From: Schoenoplectus triqueter
Lineage: Eukaryota; Streptophyta; Magnoliopsida; Poales; Cyperaceae
Direction of reading: 5' to 3'
DNA: 28,846 nt
Assembly (NCBI GenBank): GCA_964058805.1
Contig: CAXKVV010000087.1
Span: 1-28,846, forward strand
Shown here: positions 1 through 11,325 of the stretch, piece after piece
Layout of the letters: the number at the start of each line of letters is the position of its first letter
Numbering within the stretch: the first letter of the stretch is position 1
The notes under the pieces: generated by a model
What the model was told of the DNA's origin: nothing
Databases searched by the model: none
What the model saw: the letters and a program-made list of their open reading frames with translations, nothing else
Made by a program: the position numbers and the translations under genes

Positions 1-533
1 TAAATATAATAATAATGAATTATTTTTTGAATAATTCATAATAATAAATAAAATAATAATTAGCAATTAATATTACAAAGTAACATTAAATAATAATTAA
101 ATTTAAATAAAATAATAATGAATAATAATAAATAAAATAATAATTATTATTATTAAATAAATAGTAATTAGTAATATACAAAATAATATTAAGTAAATAT
201 TAAATTTTAATAGAATAATAATAATAAATTAATTCATAATGCATAATAATAAATAAAGTAATAATTAATAATAGTAAAAAGTAATATTAATAATTATTAA
301 ATTTAAACAGAATTATAATAAATTAATTAATAGTGTATAATATTAAAATAAATAATAATCATTATTATAAAAAAATAATGAGTAATAAAAAATCATAATA
401 TGAAATAATAATTATTAATATTAAATGAAATAATAATCAATAATATTAAATAAAATAATAATTTATAATAAACAAAGTAATAATAATAACACCAATAATA
501 ATAATAATAAACAAAATAATATAATTTGTTATT
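1..533. repeat. AT-rich low-complexity degenerate repeat
   Basis: This stretch is almost only A and T, built from shuffled AATAAT, AATAAA and ATTATT words with very few G or C. Longer words recur loosely, for example blocks around TTAAATTTAAA followed by AATAATAA at about 96-120 and 296-320, which suggests an old tandem array with units of roughly 130-200 bp. No open frame is credible. It may be the interior of the element that ends near 716. Confidence 0.6.
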
Positions 534-716
534 TTATTCAATCCTTCCATCACTATTCTGAAGTTATCATCCAAACAATATTTTACTAATCCAAAATAGT
601 AAAAATTAGCATTTTCTTATGTTTTTCGAGAAAATACTAACATCACATTATTCTCAATCACTAACTCAAAAAGTGTTATTGTTGTGCTAATCCTTTCACC
701 ATCCAAACACACCCTA
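534..716. mobile_element. Terminal fragment of a MITE-like transposon
   Basis: The right edge reads CCATCCAAACACACCCTAA. On the other strand this is a TTAGGGTGTGTTTGGATGG type terminus, a common end of short plant DNA transposons. A near match (GGGTATGTTTGGATGG) occurs at about 10200-10215. The opposite end is not seen and may lie before the window, so the AT-rich DNA at 1-533 could belong to the same element. The superfamily is not determined. Confidence 0.35.
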
Positions 717-852
717 AAAGAGAGGCTCCTTTGCTGAGAATAGCTGTTCTCCACATCGATTTCATTGTCAAGTACAAAGGTAGTGCTATGGATAGTCTTT
801 TAAATTATGTCTCATGTGTTGAAGAGCTAAGCCTGCATATAAAGGAGAGTGG
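716..852 (+). other. Possible orphan internal exon, product unknown
   Basis: One frame is open for about 45 codons. From 725 it encodes APLLRIAVLHIDFIVKYKG and continues to a residue pattern ending EELSLHIKESG. It then reaches GG followed by GTAATG, a usable 5' splice site at 853; an AG lies at 719-720. The amino acids look like a real globular protein, but an open frame of this length is not rare by chance. If real, it could belong with the terminal exon at 8444-8629, with the LINE sitting in a long intron between them. I recognise no family. Confidence 0.22.
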
Positions 853-1004
853 GTAATGTGCTTACCCCTTTCTTTCTTTTTGTTTTTTTGTGTAATTTTT
901 AATATTTTCTTTTTCTTATTGCATGGACACCTCAGTTGGAAAAAAATATTCCCATCTAATATCTATTGTTAGACGATGCTTACCAAAAAAATCTACATCT
1001 AATA

Positions 1005-1054
1005 GTGAAAAGAAAAAGAGAAGTTAATAGAGAAAAGAAAAAGATAAGTTAATA
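1005..1054 (+). repeat. Two 25-bp tandem repeats at the LINE 5' end
   Basis: Units 1005-1029 and 1030-1054 match at 23 of 25 positions (purine-rich, each ending AAGTTAATA). They lie directly before the first ATG of the LINE ORF1 at 1065, so they are probably part of its 5' untranslated region, although they could be pre-existing host sequence. Confidence 0.6.
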
Positions 1055-1064
1055 GGGAATAATC

Positions 1065-2909
1065 ATGGCGGATCAAATGATCCACGCGTTACAATCGCTG
1101 GAGAAGTCACTTCTTGAGATGCGCGGGGCGCTCCACGAGGCGATCATGGGTCTTAAACAATCGTCAGTCAAATCGCGGCTAGGGTTTCTGCTAAGCCCTC
1201 TGATGCTTCTAAGGTCTGAGATTCATTCGGGGAATCCGGTGCTTGTGAAAATCACAGATTTAAGAAGGCGTTCATCTTCGTCTTCGCCGTATTGTTTCAA
1301 ATGTGGTGAGGCTGGCATTTCACCAGTACTTATCGCAACGCCACCTTGTGCTTTGCTTGTAACTTTTTTGGCCATAAATCCTTTCACTACAAACAGTGTC
1401 GAGTGAAATTCACCTCTCAGACCACCCCCCTCGCTACCTTTGAATACTACTGCAAAACATGATCCATCTCTCACACCCCCTCAGTTCTTGATGGATCGGA
1501 GCCATATGTCTGTTCCACGTTTTTTCAGTTTGGAGGCAAGTGTGAATATGGATAATACTTTTAAGAATAGTCTAATTTTGGAAGATACTGCTGGTATCGG
1601 CCATGTCCGTATTGAAGTAGTGCTTCACCATCAGATGACTCAATTCCATTGGGTGGCGAGAATCTTTGATGATAGTTGCTATTTGATAGAGGCGCTGAAT
1701 ACAAGGTGGCTGCAACAAACAGCTGCTCGTGGAGTGCTGAGGATTAAAAATGTAGATCTGCCGGTTCAATGATGGGATCCAGCCATTAATGAAGGCTCCG
1801 TCTATGCCCTGTTTGGGTGCTAGTGCGGGGCTTTCCGATGAAACTTTAGTATTTTCATGAGTTTGCGCGCCTGTTTGAGCCTTATTGTCAGGTTCTAACA
1901 CTAGATCCGGTGACAACCGATCATTTGGATTTTAGAGTGGCTCGGGTGCGTGTGGATTTATGTGATAATAGAGATCTCTCGGCTTTATTATGGATGTTGT
2001 ATTTGTGATCAAAGTGGATTTTGGTCTCGTTTTGATGTTTCTCTAGAGATTGAGCAACTGCCACTACCCCTAGTGACTCAATCTAGCTCGGGCGGTTCAG
2101 GAGGAGGTGGTGGGGGCTCCAATGGCCCTGGTTCTGATAACAATGGACATTTTTCAAGATCCACTGGCCCTCAATCTAGCTTTGGTAAAGGAAGATGGAA
2201 TGATCCTAGAGCGGGCTCTAATTTAGGCAATTCTCCACAACCTCCACCCTAAAAAAAGACTTCCCATAAGGAAGAGTTCTAGTAATCTTTGAGATGAGGG
2301 TCAGGATGAGTTTGACATTATGGAGAATGGTGTAGACTAACATTATGGAGAATGGTGTAGACTAACTTTGTTGTGTTGGTGGATTTGCTAGAGGAATCTC
2401 CACTTCCACAACTAACAAACTCCCCTGTGGTAATAGGTCATGCTCACACCCAAAACCTACATGCCTTTACTGTGGTGGAGTTGGTCAACCATGTAGAAGC
2501 TGGTGCTCCTCTGGTGATGTCTCCAATCAATGAAGAACAAAAAATGGTGACCAAGGTGCCAACACAAAGTGTTGCAGAGAAACTACCTCTGATAACTTGT
2601 GTAGAACCCAAGCGCAATATCAAACTTAAGGTGAAGGGTACACATAACAGTTTTGACCAAAGTGTGGGTAGAACATCTTTAAACTCAGGTAGCTTCCCTC
2701 TTTTTGATAATTTCCCTTTTACTAGATTGACAGTAGAGGAAATTGCTAAGCTATTTAGTTCATGCCGTATTAAACTTGGTGATAATACTCAACATAGGGA
2801 ACACATTATTCTTGCTATTCAGGCCAGTTCTAGAAGTAGTTTTGAAAACACTATTAAACAGGTTATTGATAAAAGTAAAACTAATTCATATGAGATGGTT
2901 ACAGTCTAA
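1065..2909 (+). pseudogene. LINE ORF1 pseudogene (zinc-knuckle RNA-binding protein)
   Basis: In active elements ORF1 binds the element's RNA. Reading starts at the ATG at 1065 and is broken by frameshifts. At about 1290-1400 a double zinc knuckle is seen only when two frames are combined: CFKCGEAG, then HFTS in another frame, then CFACNFFGH and a final Cys. The fourth ligand of the first knuckle appears changed to Tyr. A region resembling the DUF4283 retrotransposon domain follows at about 1550-1970 (HWVARIFDD; later FRVARVRVDL). A Ser/Gly-rich linker is at about 2080-2160, and a last long open piece runs 2373-2909. Around 2318-2363 the sequence CATTATGGAGAATGGTGTAG is duplicated, one visible cause of disruption. 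Confidence 0.75.
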
Positions 2910-2937
2910 CAATTAGTGAGGGAATAATTGATTTAGA

Positions 2938-5900
2938 ATGAATATTCTATCTTGAAATGCTAAAAGTTTAGGGGCTCATAAAAAAGAAGGGTCTTACATG
3001 ATATGATTGTTGATTATAATGTAGATATTATTGCTATTCAAGAAATAAAAAAAAAAGTGAATTTTCAACTAGAATGCTAAGAGGAATTAATGCACAGTTT
3101 GATTTTTGGTTAGAACTCCCAGCAGTGGGGCTATCTAGGGGAATTCTATTTGGATGTGATTCAGCTAAATTTTATATTGATAAAACCATAGTTAGACAAT
3201 TCTCATTGACTGCTTTTCTCACAAATAGAATAGATAATTTTTCTTGGTGTTGTACTGTAGTATATGGCCTTGTAGATAATAGTCTAAAGGAAGATTTTTG
3301 GGAGGAACTCACTTTACTTGGTACTGAGGTATTAGAAACTTGGTTAATATATGGAGATTTTAATGCTCTTAGGTTTAGACATGAAAAGGTCTTAATTTCA
3401 ATCTAGGATTAGTAAAAAATTCAATATTTTTTTAGATTACTTCAATTGTTTGAATATGAGTTACAGGATAGAAAATTTATATGGTCCAATGGTACTCAGT
3501 TTGCTTTATTAGATAGACTATTAGGTAGTTTACAATGGGACAATCAGTATAGGAGATGTACTATAAAAGATTTGCCTAAGAATGGTTCTGATCATTGGCC
3601 ATTACTGCTTAGTACAAATGGACCTAGTTTGAATAATCCAGCTATTTTTAGATTTGATCCAGCTTGGCTGGATATAGCTGAATTTCAGAACTTAATGAAC
3701 AAATGGCGGGAGAAAATAAAACTTGAGGGTGATATTGGTAAGAGCTGGCATTGTAAATTGAAAAAGCTTAGGAATAAAATTAAAGGATGGTTTAAAAATT
3801 ATAAAGCGGCTAAATCTAAAGTGTGGAAAATAGCTTTGAGTATTCTTCATAAGTTACAAAAAGTTATGGAGGTAAGAGATCTCACTTGTGAAGAGTCTCA
3901 ATTGTGGAAAACTAATAAATCTATTTTAGAGGATTACTATTTGGAGGAGGAAAAATATTGGAAACTTCGATCTAAGAAACAATGGTATAAATCTGATGAT
4001 TTAAACACTACATATTTTCATAGATTAGCTACTCACAGGAAAAAGAGGAATTTAATTTTACGAATGGAAATAGAAGGCAATATTAGTGATTCATTACCAC
4101 ATATACAATCTCATATCTTTGAATTTTATAGAGCTTTATTTGGACAAGTAGGGGACAAACATGCTAGTATTAAGGCTGACTTTTTGGATGATCAATTTAA
4201 ACTAGCTTTATTTAATCAATTATTATTAGAACAACCTTTTACTCAAAAATAACTTAGAGATGCTGTATTTGGGTCTGAAGCTCAGGGAGCCCCTGAACCT
4301 GATGGGTTTAGTTTCTTATTTTATCAATATTTTTTTGATTTGGTTAAACATGACTTATTGAAAATCCTCCAACACTTTTACTCTCATAGTCTTAACACAT
4401 TGAAATTGAACCATGTTATGGTTTATTTGATTCAAAAAAAAAAAAGAGGCTACGATTATTAAAAAATTTAGACTAATAAGTCTAGTGGATTGTGGGTATA
4501 AGATTATCCCAAAAATTTTAACTAATAGGCTTACACCTATTATATCTCATTTAGTAGATCACACCCAAACTGCTTTTATACAAGGTAGATATATTTTAGA
4601 TAATGTTTTAGCTGCTCATGAAATTATTCACTATTGTAAAATTCACAAAGAAAAATGTTTAGTCTTAAAAGTAGATTTTGAGAAAGCATATGATAAGGTC
4701 AATTGGAGTTTTATAAGAGAAATGCTTATAGGGAGGGGCTTTGGTACCAGATGGGTTACATGAATTATGAATTTATTACATGGTGCTCAAACTTGTATTA
4801 ATATTAACAGTACTCCTACCCAGTATTTTTAATGTAAAAGAGGTTTAAGGTAGGGTGACCCACTCTTATGATTTTTTTTTGACTTGGTCACTGATATTTT
4901 ATGCCAAATAATGAACAGAGGTACAGATCTAAATTTGATACAAGGGTTAGGGCCTAGGCTTTCTAATGGTCATAAGTGTTCTCATCTTTTATATGCTGAT
5001 GATACCATCTTCTTTTTACCAGCAAATTCAGGTATAATTGAGAATGTTACATGGGCTTTAGTTGCTTTTGAATCTTTGACTGGTATAAAGATTAACTATG
5101 ATAAGACTGAGATGGTGCCAATGAATTTAACTGAAGATGAAAGTCACCAGTATGCTGCTCTGATAGGCTGTAATATCTCTCACTTCCTTATTAAATATCT
5201 TGGTTTACCTTTACATGATAGAACTCTTAAGGTTAGTGACTGGGATGAGGTTGTAGTAAAAGTTCAGAATAAATTGGCAAATTAGAAAGGGGCACTATTG
5301 TCACTAGGGAGTAGACTTACAATGGTTAATGTTATCATTTCTGCAGTTCCACTTTATATGTTGTCTTTATACAAAATATCAGTTAAGGTAAGAAAGATAA
5401 TTGACACTATTAGATGTAGAATCTTTTGACAAGGATCATCTAATCATAGGAAAAAAATTGCTCTTATAGCCTGAAAAAAGTTGTGCTTACCTAAAAAGGT
5501 TGGAATTATAGCATCAAAATTTGGCCTTGTTACTTAAATAGTGCTGCAAGTTTCATGACTCTGGATATAATAATGTTTGGAAAGAAATAATTAGGGCTAA
5601 ATATGATTCTTTGGTCTCTAAAAGTCACATGTCTCCTGTTTGGAAATCAATTATAGCTTTGAATGAGATTGGACAACTTAGTTGTAATATGAAGGTAGGT
5701 AATGAAATGCAAACTAAATTATGGTTAGATAGATGGTATATAGATAATACTTTAGCTTCCATTTATCACCAATTTTTTAACATCTGTTCTAATCCAAACA
5801 TATCAGTGTTTCAAGTTGTGATGTCTAAAGGCCAAGTTTTACAATTCAACAGACAAATTACAGGGGTTTTGTTGATAGACTTAAATTCCCTATACCAACT

Positions 5901-6555
5901 GGTACAGTAGTGTACCTTGACTACATATCTTGATGTATTAATTTGGAGATGGAATAATACAGGCTTATTTTTCACTAAATCTGTTTATCAATTGCTTATG
6001 TTTAGAGGAGTGTTGGATCAACAATACTTATTTTGGTGGAAATTACATCTACTATTAAAAATTAAATTATTCATGTGGTTGGTTAGTAAGAATAGAATTC
6101 TTACTAAAGAAAATTTGAGTAAGAGAGGTTGGATTGGGGCAATGCAGTGTTGCTTTTGTACTGCCGACGAAAGTGTAGATCATATGTTTGTGTAGTGCTC
6201 ATTTGTACAGACTATTTGGTTATGGATGAGTTAGTGTCAGATTATTCATAGATCTTGGGGATCTTTACATGAGGTGATATATTTTTCCTTTTCTCTCAGT
6301 TGTGCCAATAAAGAAGCATTTCTGGCAATGCTTAGTGGACTGTGTTGGTCCATTTGGAAACTCAAAAATTTTATTATTTTTAAACAATCACACATCCCTT
6401 CTATTAGAAATATGATAATATTGATTTGCTCTCTGATTGATTACTGGGCAGGGATGATGGATGAGGTTGTTAAGAGACAACTGAAGAAGTGGTTGTCGGT
6501 GTCATTGGAGATGATACCGCTCCAGGTGTTGGAGCCAATGATGAGACTTGAGTAG
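2938..6555 (+). pseudogene. LINE ORF2 pseudogene (endonuclease-reverse transcriptase)
   Basis: In active elements ORF2 nicks target DNA and copies the RNA there. ATG 2938 begins MNILS, then a stop where the family has Trp (ILSWN). The APE-type endonuclease follows: IIAIQE near 3030, WLIYGDFNAL near 3340, and a SDHWPLL motif near 3585. The reverse transcriptase shows VDFEKAYDKVNW near 4675 and the catalytic LLYADD box with YADD codons at 4992-5003. A zf-RVT region lies at about 5917-6195 (WWKLHLLLKIKLFMWL, then C-x2-C and a His). Many stops and several frameshifts break it. At least six stops (2953, 4761, 5283, 5427, 5472, 5539) fall at Trp positions. Coding capacity is lost. Confidence 0.88.
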
Positions 6556-6917
6556 TTTATAACCCGTGATTTGTTGGATGTTAGATGTTGTTATACTGTA
6601 TGAATTTGTGTTGTCTAGCCCAAATGTATGGCCAGTTTTCCATTGCTTGAGTAGGTTGTGTTTCTAGTAGAAAAGACAATGAGGAAAAGTAAGACCGAGA
6701 TGTAGCCAAACATCTTTGAATTCACAGGCAGATACTACACAGGCTACTTGGATTATGAAAATTTCAAAACTATACTAGGTTGCTCGATGAAGTCGGGTGT
6801 GAGTCTGAGTCCTTTCTACGGGGTTTTTTTACTTAAGATAGGGTAGTTCTAAAACTTTAGGTTGTAACTTAATGTTTCAGAAATGAAACGGGCTAATTGC
6901 CTTTTTGTCAAAAAAAA

Positions 6918-8443
6918 TCTAATGTTTTATTGCTTTGAACTATGTGATGAATGATTAGAGACTCCTCTTTTATTTTTAAAATATATAATCAAGACATATC
7001 ATAAGAAATTTGTTTACTGTGCTGCGAGCAATTTTTGTTTTTTAGAAATGTGGTTCGCAATTCACTTATCTGATATAAGTATGATAATTCTACACTTAGT
7101 TGGGTGATATGTATGTTTATGCTTTAGGTGAAATTCCTTGCTTTTTTTTCTATAAAAAATACTTTGTGTGATTCCTAGAGGGTGTGAATCCCTATCCTTT
7201 CTCGTGGTTTGAAGGTGAAGACCCCCAAATTTTCCTAATCTGAAGCATTTGGATGTGAACATGTACTTTCATAAGGACAATTTTGAAGTCATTGTCTTGA
7301 TGCTCCATCTTTGTCCCATCATGGAGTCTGTGCGACTGGTTCATGAGATGCATAACTTGCAACCTTTCAATTTTTTCTACTTGTATGTTTGTCAATTTTT
7401 ATTATTTGGGGGGTACCATATGAATTGGTGGAGACATTTTTTTTTTATAAAATGTTTCTTCTATTGTTTGATCCTTGGTATTTGCGTTTTTGTTTGCAAT
7501 GGGGCAATTGACGGGGTTCAATTGACCTACTGATTTTTTTTCTTTTTCTTTGTTCATGTGACTCTCAAATTGTCGAGTTGGGTCTGATGAAATCCATTGT
7601 CAGTCGACTACCAGTACTGCAACAATGTAATTAAGTTGCTAGTGTGCCATGATTGGACCTAGAATTCAAAATAAAATAGATAAGTGAAATTTTGAAACAC
7701 AATTTGCTCAACAGGTAAGATACTTGATTTCATTTTCACCTTTCTCATCCCGAAGCTCAAAGACAAACATTAATAGACGACTTATCTAACTTAACTAAAT
7801 AATTTTTCATTTGGTATGTGTATTATGTTGAACCTTAGAGAACTAAACAAGAAAGCTAAGTACTACCAAACCTATGAGGTTTCAGTAATTGAGTTTGCTT
7901 GTGGTTATTCTAATGCTCCACTATGCATTGTAACTCATGGCTCATGAGGCTTAGGGAGAAATGTGTCCTTTTAATATTGACCAAATATTTAGCAAAACTT
8001 GTGCAATTCTGTGTTGGCATACACCAATGCTAGTTGCCTAGTTCAATATAATTTGTATATACGTGCACAGAAATGTGTATTTAATTGGTGGTATTCAGAG
8101 AACTTCTGTAATATTCATCTTTGTATGTGAGCCCTAAATCAGCATTGTTAATTTATTTAAAAAAATTGTACTTGTGCTACCATTTCATGATACAAAGAAG
8201 AATTCATAATATATGAAGTACACTTCATTGGTTGATACTGTGTGGATGTGGCACTACTGCCTGTGCTGCCATTTACATTGTATTTGATATCCTCAGTAAC
8301 AACTTTGCTGGACAAGAATCTTGAATTTTTTGATAACTAGTTTGAATACTGCTTTCCTATGGCTGACATTTGTCTAGTATATTACTAGATTTCTACTGAT
8401 CATATAAACATACATTTTACTTCATTTTTTTTCTTTTCTTTAG
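6918..8443. other. No supported gene; intergenic or intron DNA
   Basis: Short open frames at 7062-7533 on both strands overlap each other and resemble no family. T-rich tracts are common. A strong polypyrimidine tract at 8415-8440 leads into the exon at 8444, so part of this stretch is probably an intron of that gene. Confidence 0.5.
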
Positions 8444-8629
8444 TTACCCGAGTTCACTGGTTGGGCAAGTCAGAGAAAGAGGAAAGATTGGAAACCAAAG
8501 TTGCTGCGTAATGCAGACCGCAATTACCGCTACACTTATTTCAGAGATCTCTATCTGGGAGAGAACAGAAAGAACTTCTTGAGGGCACTGAGTAAGAAAT
8601 GTACCTCTAAGAGGCAAGCAGGGAACTGA
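8444..8629 (+). CDS. Terminal exon of an unidentified gene (61 residues plus stop)
   Basis: A strong 3' splice site (long T-rich tract, then TTTCTTTAG ending at 8443) opens directly into a phase-0 frame of 61 codons ending at TGA 8627-8629. The peptide begins LPEFTGWASQRKRKDWKPKL and is very basic. It has an aromatic stretch (NYRYTYFRDLYLGENRKNF) and ends KRQAGN. The codons look like real coding sequence and the minus-strand frame across it is a shadow. I do not recognise the family. Upstream exons are not identified; the open piece at 716-852 is one candidate, but its donor leaves phase 2, so it could not be the directly preceding exon without another exon between. It could also be a gene remnant. 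Confidence 0.5.
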   Translation, partial: LPEFTGWASQRKRKDWKPKLLRNADRNYRYTYFRDLYLGENRKNFLRALSKKCTSKRQAGN

Positions 8630-9019
8630 GACCAAATCCTCTGTTTTGGGGATTTGGTCCTAATTTTGTGTCAGTATAGAGAACTTGTAGAATTTAGAAG
8701 CGTGTTGTTAAGGGTGCTAATGAGCGAGTATTGACTCTTAAGCTCCATACTGGGTAAAAGCCTGAATGGTCTCTCTCTCTATATATTTTCTTGTTCTCTC
8801 TCTATATATATTTGGTTTGCAAAAACTACTAACTATACCAAACCTAATTATTCTACATATCACATTCAAAAATCTAATGTTTAATTTGATAGCCGAACAA
8901 ATATTATAAACTAATTTTATAAGCAAGAATATATATATATATATTATCAAGTAAGACAAGCTTTGGTTTGTCCTGTTTAGTTCTCTAATGGAACTAAAAT
9001 TTTGGTATGCGTGCTATGT
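8630..9019. other. Probable 3' untranslated and intergenic DNA with CT/TA microsatellites
   Basis: After the stop at 8629 there is no further open frame worth reporting. Short TC and TA repeat runs occur at about 8770-8810 and 8929-8944. No canonical AATAAA is close to the stop. Confidence 0.4.
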
Positions 9020-9161
9020 TGAATTCTTGGTCGAACATTGCTTGGACAATACATCAATAATATATATTGCTCCTGGTGTGGCATCATTTGTGTTGTTCTT
9101 CGTTATTGATGTATTGTCCAAGCTCCGATCACGGCGAATCCTAGATGAATTCTTGGTCGAA
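9020..9161. repeat. Perfect 21-bp inverted repeat inside 16-bp direct repeats
   Basis: GCTTGGACAATACATCAATA plus one A (9040-9060) is the exact reverse complement of 9103-9123, separated by 42 nt. Outside the arms, TGAATTCTTGGTCGAA is repeated directly at 9020-9035 and 9146-9161. It could be a miniature transposon remnant, a hairpin RNA locus or the scar of a local rearrangement. Confidence 0.8.
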
Positions 9162-10391
9162 TCCGACGGTCAAATATGCTGGAATGTTTCAATACGAGGT
9201 GCATGAGTTTCTAGGCGAATTTGGGTAACATAGCTCCAACTGAAAGAAAACATTAAAAATAACATTAATACATTAATCAGGTGTCTTTCCAATTTGAATT
9301 TTCCCTTAATATAACTGAAGATACTATTAACACGGCAACAACAATTTGTAAATGCAATTGATACAGTCATCGCTACATAATAATTAAATTTGTAAATGCT
9401 ATGTTGCATAATTGAAACTTGCAACATTTTCTAACAGTTATCCTCAACACTCTGACACTCCAAATCCAATAAACCAGTTCATAATTGAGGCACTACATAT
9501 CAAGGCAAGGTAGAATATTCCAATTCATAATGGGATAGCAGCCCAAAAACACAGACAAAAGGTTGCTCGGGCAAGAATTTTATTTTCATCAAATATGACA
9601 GTTTCTTTTTTATTCATCAAGCCAAATTCTACCGAATCTTCAAACAGCCACACACTCACATTCTGGCAGCACGATCAAAACTACAATGTATAAAAAAATG
9701 TCAAAATATCATCTATTCATTTGTGAGTACATTAGTCATCACAGCAAACATGGATGGATGCATATATATTACAATGGACAAGCGTGTGTATCAGTTTTGT
9801 ACTAGAAATTCTGTAAAAGTGTACCAGCAAATGTAGAAATGCACCCATAATTGGACCGATATGGATATGTAATAACCATAATTGATCTCTTAAAAAGAAA
9901 ATGAATATGGTTTCATAACAAGTCAATTCATATGATTAATACACGTTGTCAGCTATTTGGTGTAGAATCAAAGGTAGTGGGAATTAGCTAAGGATCTAAT
10001 CCACATCAGATTTATTAAACATCTTTCTATTAATCTTCTTATATTGATTAATCTAATGATATATTTATTATCAGCGAAAATGTAATAATTTCAAGCCGAC
10101 TCTTTTTTTCGTGTGCACATTTAAAGCTTTTTAATGTCCAACTATGCGCACGACATTTGAAAATACATTTGTATCAATTTTGATGAAACCTACTATATGG
10201 GTATGTTTGGATGGGGGCATGAATAGCAGAATAGTTACTGCTCTCAGACAAAAATAATAGTTGTGTATTCAAACGTATTTCAAAATAGTGAAAATAGCTA
10301 TTATTTTACTATTCCATAATAGAGATGAAATAGCTGTTATTTTTCTTAATTTTTTATTACTATTTCAAATAAATAATCCTATCTTTTCAGA
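9162..10391. other. Intergenic DNA; TE-like terminus near 10200
   Basis: No supported gene. At 10200-10215 GGGTATGTTTGGATGG resembles the terminus at 534-716. The following 180 bp has short inverted words such as AATAGCTATTATTTTACTATT, as in decayed MITEs. A matching second end was not found. Confidence 0.35.
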
Positions 10392-10514
10392 AGCTGATTC
10401 CAAGCTTTTATCACAAATCAGTTGGTTATAAGAGTCAATGGTAAATCGAATGGTATCTTCACAAATCAGCTGATTCCAAGCTTTTCAGAATCTTTTCAGA
10501 AGCTGATTCAAAGC
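10392..10514 (+). repeat. Three dispersed copies of an AGCTGATTC motif
   Basis: AGCTGATTCCAAGCTTTT occurs at 10392-10409 and 10468-10485, and a shorter copy, AGCTGATTCAAAGC, at 10501-10514. Flanking words (TCTTTTCAGA, CACAAATCAG) are also repeated. This looks like a small local duplication. Confidence 0.65.
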
Positions 10515-11325
10515 ATTAAGCAGCAATTTTCTGGTACATCGACTGAAGATCAAAGAACGACCATTATATTTATGTTTTCCTCAAAAAAAAAGAAAAGAAG
10601 AAGAATGACCATTATACTAAAGGTGTTAGTAGCAAAAGCAAAGTAATAAACCGAATGGTATAAGAACTGTACCAGTCATCTGAACTTTATTTTCGTTCTT
10701 TTGGCAAGGAAATTGGCTTCACTAGTACTTATTCTTTTTATTTTCGTTCTTGTTAGACTAAAGATTCATAGAATCACAGAAATCTAAATTCAATGGCGAT
10801 TGGACGCAACTGACATTTGATTATTTTCTGTCATTTACTTTCTTTCCATATCCCTGGAACCGAAACAGTAAAGAATCGCTGCAATACTGCTATTCGATTA
10901 TTTATTTATTTTATTCTTTTTTTTTGAGAAAAAACAAACAATTCACTCATATCTAAAACTGAAAAATTGTATGCCTATTAATGAAGGACGGGTGCGTTCG
11001 CACTCTTTCGAACTAAAAAAATGATTTGAAAGTTCGCGAACTGTTGATTTTGTACTGAAATTCGTAATAATCATTAAAAATGTGAATTTAAAATATAATT
11101 TTTAATGCACGGCTAGCGACGATTCAATTTTTTAGTTGGAATGAGTGTCATTAATGAATAGCTCAGATCTATTATTTTTTTTATTTAAAGACATTATTTT
11201 TGATCCAGCGATGCGACGATACCTCAACGTGTCTAGAAGTTCCAAACCCAAAACCCTAGTCTCCAACTCGGATCTGGATCCGAAAGTATTTTCCATTTCG
11301 GATACTCTCCCGTTTCATTCCTCTC
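10515..11325. other. Upstream region of the sororin-like gene
   Basis: No separate gene is supported. Immediately before the start codon the DNA becomes richer in C (TCTCCCGTTTCATTCCTCTC at 11306-11325), as expected for a 5' leader. A clear TATA box at a good distance was not identified. Confidence 0.35.

Larger units (their letters stand above)
1005..6917 (+). mobile_element. Degenerate full-length LINE (non-LTR retrotransposon)
   Basis: The order is that of a plant L1-type LINE: an ORF1 with a double zinc knuckle, then an ORF2 with endonuclease, reverse transcriptase and a C-terminal zf-RVT region, then a 3' untranslated stretch. The 3' end is typical: TTGCCTTTTTGTC followed by eight A residues at 6910-6917. 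Both ORFs carry many stops and frameshifts, so it is dead. The 5' boundary is uncertain. A clear target-site duplication was not found; the DNA after the poly(A) begins TCTAATGTTT, and TCTAAT also occurs near 950 and 995, which is too short to prove a duplication. Confidence 0.88.

Noticed and set aside
7062..7533. Overlapping open frames on both strands
   Set aside because: T-rich, no family resemblance, no consistent splice sites; best explained as chance.
9170..9427. Minus-strand open frame of 85 codons with Cys run
   Set aside because: No family resemblance and no promoter or splice context; AT-rich chance frame.
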